A stretch of 64,000 nt of DNA. It comes from OLB6 sp964620125 (GTDB lineage Bacteria > Bacteroidota > Ignavibacteria > Kapaibacteriales > Kapaibacteriaceae). Shown in pieces: positions 61,301-64,000 of this stretch. Each line of letters starts with the position of its first letter. Position 1 is the first letter of the stretch. The stretch covers positions 8,593 through 72,592 of the forward strand of contig CAZUGQ010000013.1 in NCBI GenBank assembly GCA_964620125.1. The letters run 5' to 3'. The notes below the pieces were generated by a model. It was given only the letters and a program-made list of their open reading frames with translations, ran no database searches and was not told the origin of the DNA. The position numbers and the translations under genes are program-made.

Positions 61301-63822
61301 TATACTTCGTTTCCGATGAACTGATTGCCAGATCCGGGAATGGTATCCAGTCGCTCTGAGTTATTTCCACTCAACCCGACTGGTAGCTTGCTTCGGTGGA
61401 TGATACCAGCCGAATACGTCTGGGTACTGCCACCAACAACTCGTACGTCAGGCTGGAATTGGAACAGGTTGAAGCCATAAAAGATTGTTGGCAGTGACGT
61501 GGCGTAACTAGGGGTAGCACCAGGAGCGTTCCGAATCACGCAATTCTTGATGTGAATATCCCTTGATCCGTCACCCAGGTAGACAGGTGCACGAAACGGT
61601 GTGGAAGCGTTGAGTTGAAGCACGATCGACTTCTGACTACCACCGTCGAAACGAATATTGCCGTTGGAGTTGTTCCAGAACGGCTGCTTACCGTAATCAA
61701 TCTGCACTGCCTCCGGATTAGTCGCTGTAATTGACTGACCGAACAGAATGCCAGTACCATTGCCCGAATTGAGCGTGATGACCACACTACCTTTCGAGAG
61801 CGAGCGCTCAAGGGAGGGCACAAAGGTGATCGTGTTTGCTGCACTGGCACCGATGATCATCGTTGAGAGATCAAGTGCAGGTGCGTTAGTTATCGACGTT
61901 GATCCAACAGAATAAGCAGCATCCGTAAGCTCGAACGTCACCGCACCATCAATTCCCTTTTTGTACAGATCATTCACAGCATCCTGAATCGTGAGGTAAT
62001 TCCTCGACTGGCCAGACTTGGTAGTTCCAATCGTATACGTACCGTTCAGATTACCTTCAACCGTAAACTGGAAACAGGTACGGTCGTTGTCTGGTATCTG
62101 GTCATTCATCTCTACCGTCAGGCAGGCTTCATACTGTCCTGCAGCATCAGGAATAAAGGGTGGGAACTGTGCTGACGCAATGTTGTTCGGAGGTTCCGCA
62201 CCACAATCTGGAACGATGACCAGCTCGTTATACACAAGAGTTCGTGCGGGCAACCGGTAGATCTGCATCCGTGTTGGTATGTTGGACAGGTCTAGGATGC
62301 CTCCATTCTCGATGTTGCCGATAGGTGTAAAGGGGCGGTTGGCATAGTAGGTTTCGATGTTATTCGGAGTGCCAATTGACAGTGCTCCAGCTTCCTGATT
62401 GTACAGAAGTTGAAAGACGTGCGAGCCACCACTAGGAGGCAGACAATCGTTGGATGATTGCATGTCTATCGCGTTCAACAACTCTGCACAAACGGAGAGC
62501 GTGTAGTTTCCAACCTCTAATGAGTTGAACGAAGAAAAATCCAGTGTTGCACGATTACCAGTCGGAAGTGAGCCATCGTATTCGACTGTATCCCTATACA
62601 CCACCTGCCCTGTGCTTTGACGCTTTATCTCGGCAATACATCGTACCTGCTCCACATCGTAGAACCCAACATTTTGAATCTGCATCGAAACAGGAGTGGC
62701 AACACCTCGAGGGTACTTCCGTGGAACGGATAATGGAGATCGGATTTGGGCTGCCGCCACATCATTGTCGAATGCAACGATAAATTCTTTCTGCCACGTT
62801 TGCGTGTATCCTGTGATTGCGTACTCTGCTTCCAAGCGGTAGGCACCACCTCCAATGCTCGTAAGATCGAGAACACCACCGGCACCAGCAGCGGGACCAA
62901 CTGCTTCTGTGAAATTGTAGGTAAACAGCGAGGTGCTTGTGGCAACGTGGGTTATCTGAGGGTTGCCTCCTTGTCTTGCTTCATAAATCACGTTCGTGCT
63001 TGGCAACGGACCAACGATTCTATACTTGAGCCGTATCGTCTGCCCGTTCGTTTGACGAAATGCAACGTGTGGACGCTGCTTTCCATTCGTGCCATCATAC
63101 ACTTCACTAGCACGGAGGATTCTGTTCGGATCCAAGTCTGACGGGAAGCTGCTCTCAATTCCAGCTAGAATGCCCAGACGGAAGGTTGGTCTATAATTCT
63201 GACTTGTTGAGTTGTAGTCAACATTACAATAGTCCGCACCGTCAGTCCAACGATAGGCGAAGGCATTGAATCCTGGCTGGTAATACTGGATAGTCGGACC
63301 ATTGTTCGTATATGCTGTTCGGTACGAACAGAACTGAACAAGAACATTGTCCGTTCCATTCCACTGGATCGGCGTGGAGAACTTGAACTCATACCATGTG
63401 CCACTTGGATTATTTGCAATGATTGGCACATTCCATGCACCGTTGTACCAGGTTTGTGTGAAATTGGTGTTTGTTAGTGAATACGTTGTTGGCATTGCCG
63501 TAAGATTCGTCATGGCAATACTCACGCGCATGTAGCGGCTTGGGAAGACTGAATTGTTTACAATCACACGCAAGGCGATGGACTCGAGCATTCCTGGCGA
63601 TCCACCGGACGCCAAGATTTCGCTCGCACGAATCAGATAGGTATGCCTACACGTCCAATACCAATCTGTAAGTGGATTGATGGTTGTAACCGCACCAGTA
63701 TACTTTGTTGCAGTACCTCCATCTATCACAGCATAGATTTGTGCAGTTGATTCAAGCACGGCACTAGTAAACGCAAGTACCAGCGCAACACTCACGAAAA
63801 CCTTGTGTACCATTTGCATCAT
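58324..63822 (-). CDS. Giant secreted protein with T9SS C-terminal sorting domain
   Basis: An 1832-residue protein. AAGGAG lies 8 bases before ATG 63822, and the signal peptide ends near VLESTAQ. The N-terminal half has beta-sandwich domains. About 590-1180 is a parallel beta-helix with repeated right-handed-helix motifs (NQFIGNEVYGFGYGI, NMIYNIGATP). CARDB-like segments and an alpha/beta region with YRTLFWSGDQTRLSRFQRRD follow. VPVELVSFDARA and MWSTASEMNSDHFVVERAEG flank the sorting domain, which begins APQPATGDAVI and ends VTSMVVVK. It should be exported through SprA and attached at the surface. Beta-helices often bind or cleave polysaccharide; no catalytic residues were identified. Confidence 0.85.
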   Translation of the reverse strand: MMQMVHKVFVSVALVLAFTSAVLESTAQIYAVIDGGTATKYTGAVTTINPLTDWYWTCRHTYLIRASEILASGGSPGMLESIALRVIVNNSVFPSRYMRVSIAMTNLTAMPTTYSLTNTNFTQTWYNGAWNVPIIANNPSGTWYEFKFSTPIQWNGTDNVLVQFCSYRTAYTNNGPTIQYYQPGFNAFAYRWTDGADYCNVDYNSTSQNYRPTFRLGILAGIESSFPSDLDPNRILRASEVYDGTNGKQRPHVAFRQTNGQTIRLKYRIVGPLPSTNVIYEARQGGNPQITHVATSTSLFTYNFTEAVGPAAGAGGVLDLTSIGGGAYRLEAEYAITGYTQTWQKEFIVAFDNDVAAAQIRSPLSVPRKYPRGVATPVSMQIQNVGFYDVEQVRCIAEIKRQSTGQVVYRDTVEYDGSLPTGNRATLDFSSFNSLEVGNYTLSVCAELLNAIDMQSSNDCLPPSGGSHVFQLLYNQEAGALSIGTPNNIETYYANRPFTPIGNIENGGILDLSNIPTRMQIYRLPARTLVYNELVIVPDCGAEPPNNIASAQFPPFIPDAAGQYEACLTVEMNDQIPDNDRTCFQFTVEGNLNGTYTIGTTKSGQSRNYLTIQDAVNDLYKKGIDGAVTFELTDAAYSVGSTSITNAPALDLSTMIIGASAANTITFVPSLERSLSKGSVVITLNSGNGTGILFGQSITATNPEAVQIDYGKQPFWNNSNGNIRFDGGSQKSIVLQLNASTPFRAPVYLGDGSRDIHIKNCVIRNAPGATPSYATSLPTIFYGFNLFQFQPDVRVVGGSTQTYSAGIIHRSKLPVGLSGNNSERLDTIPGSGNQFIGNEVYGFGYGIVSMGIGLALKGGINEFREYYNTGTRIEKNDLHDLRGAGIFCGYEQGARIRQNMIYNIGATPTNGTNVDAAGIRCGGIDRYHNIDLDVQLNDISGITGDVMTRGIVVEQVQNVFPSLGQGSTNSIFPDGPEHTRVANNVIWGLKRTNASANMAGIHLYTQRDPALSGVTRMLTPNTDNYFTSKDSIVFNTVRMVNDNVTGTGAVAGIGVQHGGGTVVRNNVVIMEGASTASNLMHAALFLQGVQLTDGNDPLALDSDRNAYQLGNAGMAHFVEITATSEIVSSGSMTEYQTIDQWRAWTRRDRNSVTGNLVNDHVLNGIAPKQQLRIKTNPTPIGSVLNDRGQSLAGIGESMTGNRSMAGQLPDIGACEFDGRSYTKDLETVSILKPTAYKASTGTLSDAEYVMVVPPAMFEARIRNTGSLVQTQTSVRIRVFIETVASNNGNFATPQWSAASVVDKTLFVDLNAGEEVDLDMAVSNFYPQPYQQLVGYTVPAQFSGMARNVTPRYLVEVAVGFDENNGNNTKQKVVRYFVRRADTRILASVASANATLSGTSPVNTIAGRLNGDSLIVALNRLGFVNNPSTGQNAYDVLDRTNWEERSIDYTQYRTLFWSGDQTRLSRFQRRDLRMFVDAGTIQEKKNLCVASQEYPRQHVGSDVTNDEKFINEVLRVRNVAPGTPVPTSQSYHNKKVRGDAIARNSVETVQRTSFAGDVAPNPALVATYSSQGTSGVAFPSYIYVKGDRETANDSIMGCAAASLTKNTVYLGVDWRHWQSNTSITGVERVVRGVIDFFETYGGTVVPVELVSFDARARGNNVDVMWSTASEMNSDHFVVERAEGTAGENQHFFSRGSVTAAGTSTERKDYLFRDENLSPGTYAYRLVSVDKDGSSESSEAVNVVVKSGDLAISSIAPQPATGDAVIAVFSPVAAVATVSVTNAAGAVVLSTPNVSLPVGATTIPIDTSVLAAGSYTVVVSTPEGSAVTSMVVVK

Positions 63823-64000
63823 GGTACTCCTTACTATGTGGTAAATGAAAAACTCTTTCAGAGGTATGTCTCGTTGTCTAGGTAAATCAGATCGACAACC
63901 TCGACAGTGCTAACGCAAGTAAAATAGCCTTGACATGACTTCACCTGCAACACTGACAAAACAAACCTGATGACTAAACAGTCAGGCTGGAAAGAAGTTC
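63823..64000. other. Upstream region of the giant cargo gene
   Basis: About 178 AT-richer bases with no open gene. A small inverted repeat TGACT-AAAC-AGTCA lies near 63970-63985. I see no convincing TAnnTTTG promoter. Confidence 0.4.

Noticed and set aside
1..64000. CRISPR arrays, insertion sequences, prophage, toxin-antitoxin or defence islands
   Set aside because: No regular spacer repeats, transposase, integrase or recognised defence gene was seen on either strand.

Overview
This 64 kb window looks like one chromosomal contig of a member of the Bacteroidota/Chlorobiota superphylum. A Kapabacteria- or Ignavibacteria-like lineage is my best guess. Evidence from the sequence: a 2245-residue SprA (type IX secretion translocon), a PorV/PorQ-type outer-membrane protein, a 1832-residue secreted protein with a T9SS-type C-terminus, and several promoters of the Bacteroidota type (TTTG, about 19-21 bases, TAnnTTTG). 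Base composition is near 50% GC. Two short runs of N (27565-27579 and 27866-27875) show a draft or metagenome assembly. I see no insertion sequence, prophage, integrase, rRNA or CRISPR array; this is mostly core genome.

Layout. 1-5.1 kb (minus): start of a secreted VWA protein cut by the window edge, 8-oxoguanine glycosylase, a membrane VWA protein, tRNA-Pro (plus strand), and an aldehyde dehydrogenase with a broken C-terminus. 5.1-11.5 kb (minus): a tightly packed set reading Nudix hydrolase, parA, parB, thioesterase, PorQ-like protein, soluble TPR histidine kinase, lycopene cyclase, aldehyde dehydrogenase. 11.6-18.3 kb (minus): sprA. From a compact divergent promoter region at 18.4 kb the plus strand carries a GH2-like/multi-membrane-span fusion, hrcA-grpE-dnaJ, a ComEA-like DNA-binding protein, an unknown gene, rsmD, coaD and rimO (to 27.7 kb). 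27.7-31.6 kb (minus): infC-rpmI-rplT-pheS-lolD-TMEM14-like-redoxin. 31.8-34.6 kb (plus): lon and rpmG, closed by a strong terminator. 34.7-38.6 kb (minus): an orphan OmpR-type regulator, a MazG-like protein, an ECF sigma factor with an RskA-type anti-sigma factor, and two ferritin-like proteins. 38.6-43.6 kb (plus): holB and a VWA/WD40/beta-barrel fusion. 43.6-47.3 kb (minus): uvrC and a GH13-like protein. 47.3-50.2 kb (plus): a RavA/ViaA-like AAA-VWA pair. 50.2-58.2 kb (minus): an envelope operon of TPR protein, outer-membrane protein, SPOR protein, TonB protein, a 56-residue membrane protein and UDP-glucose dehydrogenase. 58.3-63.8 kb (minus): the giant T9SS-type secreted protein.

The most striking signal is not a gene. 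The octamer AGGGGGCT occurs 21 times by hand count (11 plus, 10 minus), against about two expected by chance. It falls in many genes, in several reading frames and on both coding and template strands, and is most often followed by T. The version with four G's sits near chance level. This is how a DNA uptake sequence or another genome-wide recognition motif behaves, and a ComEA-like competence protein lies in the same window. A second regulatory oddity is three perfectly phased 11-bp repeats just upstream of the Nudix-parAB promoter.
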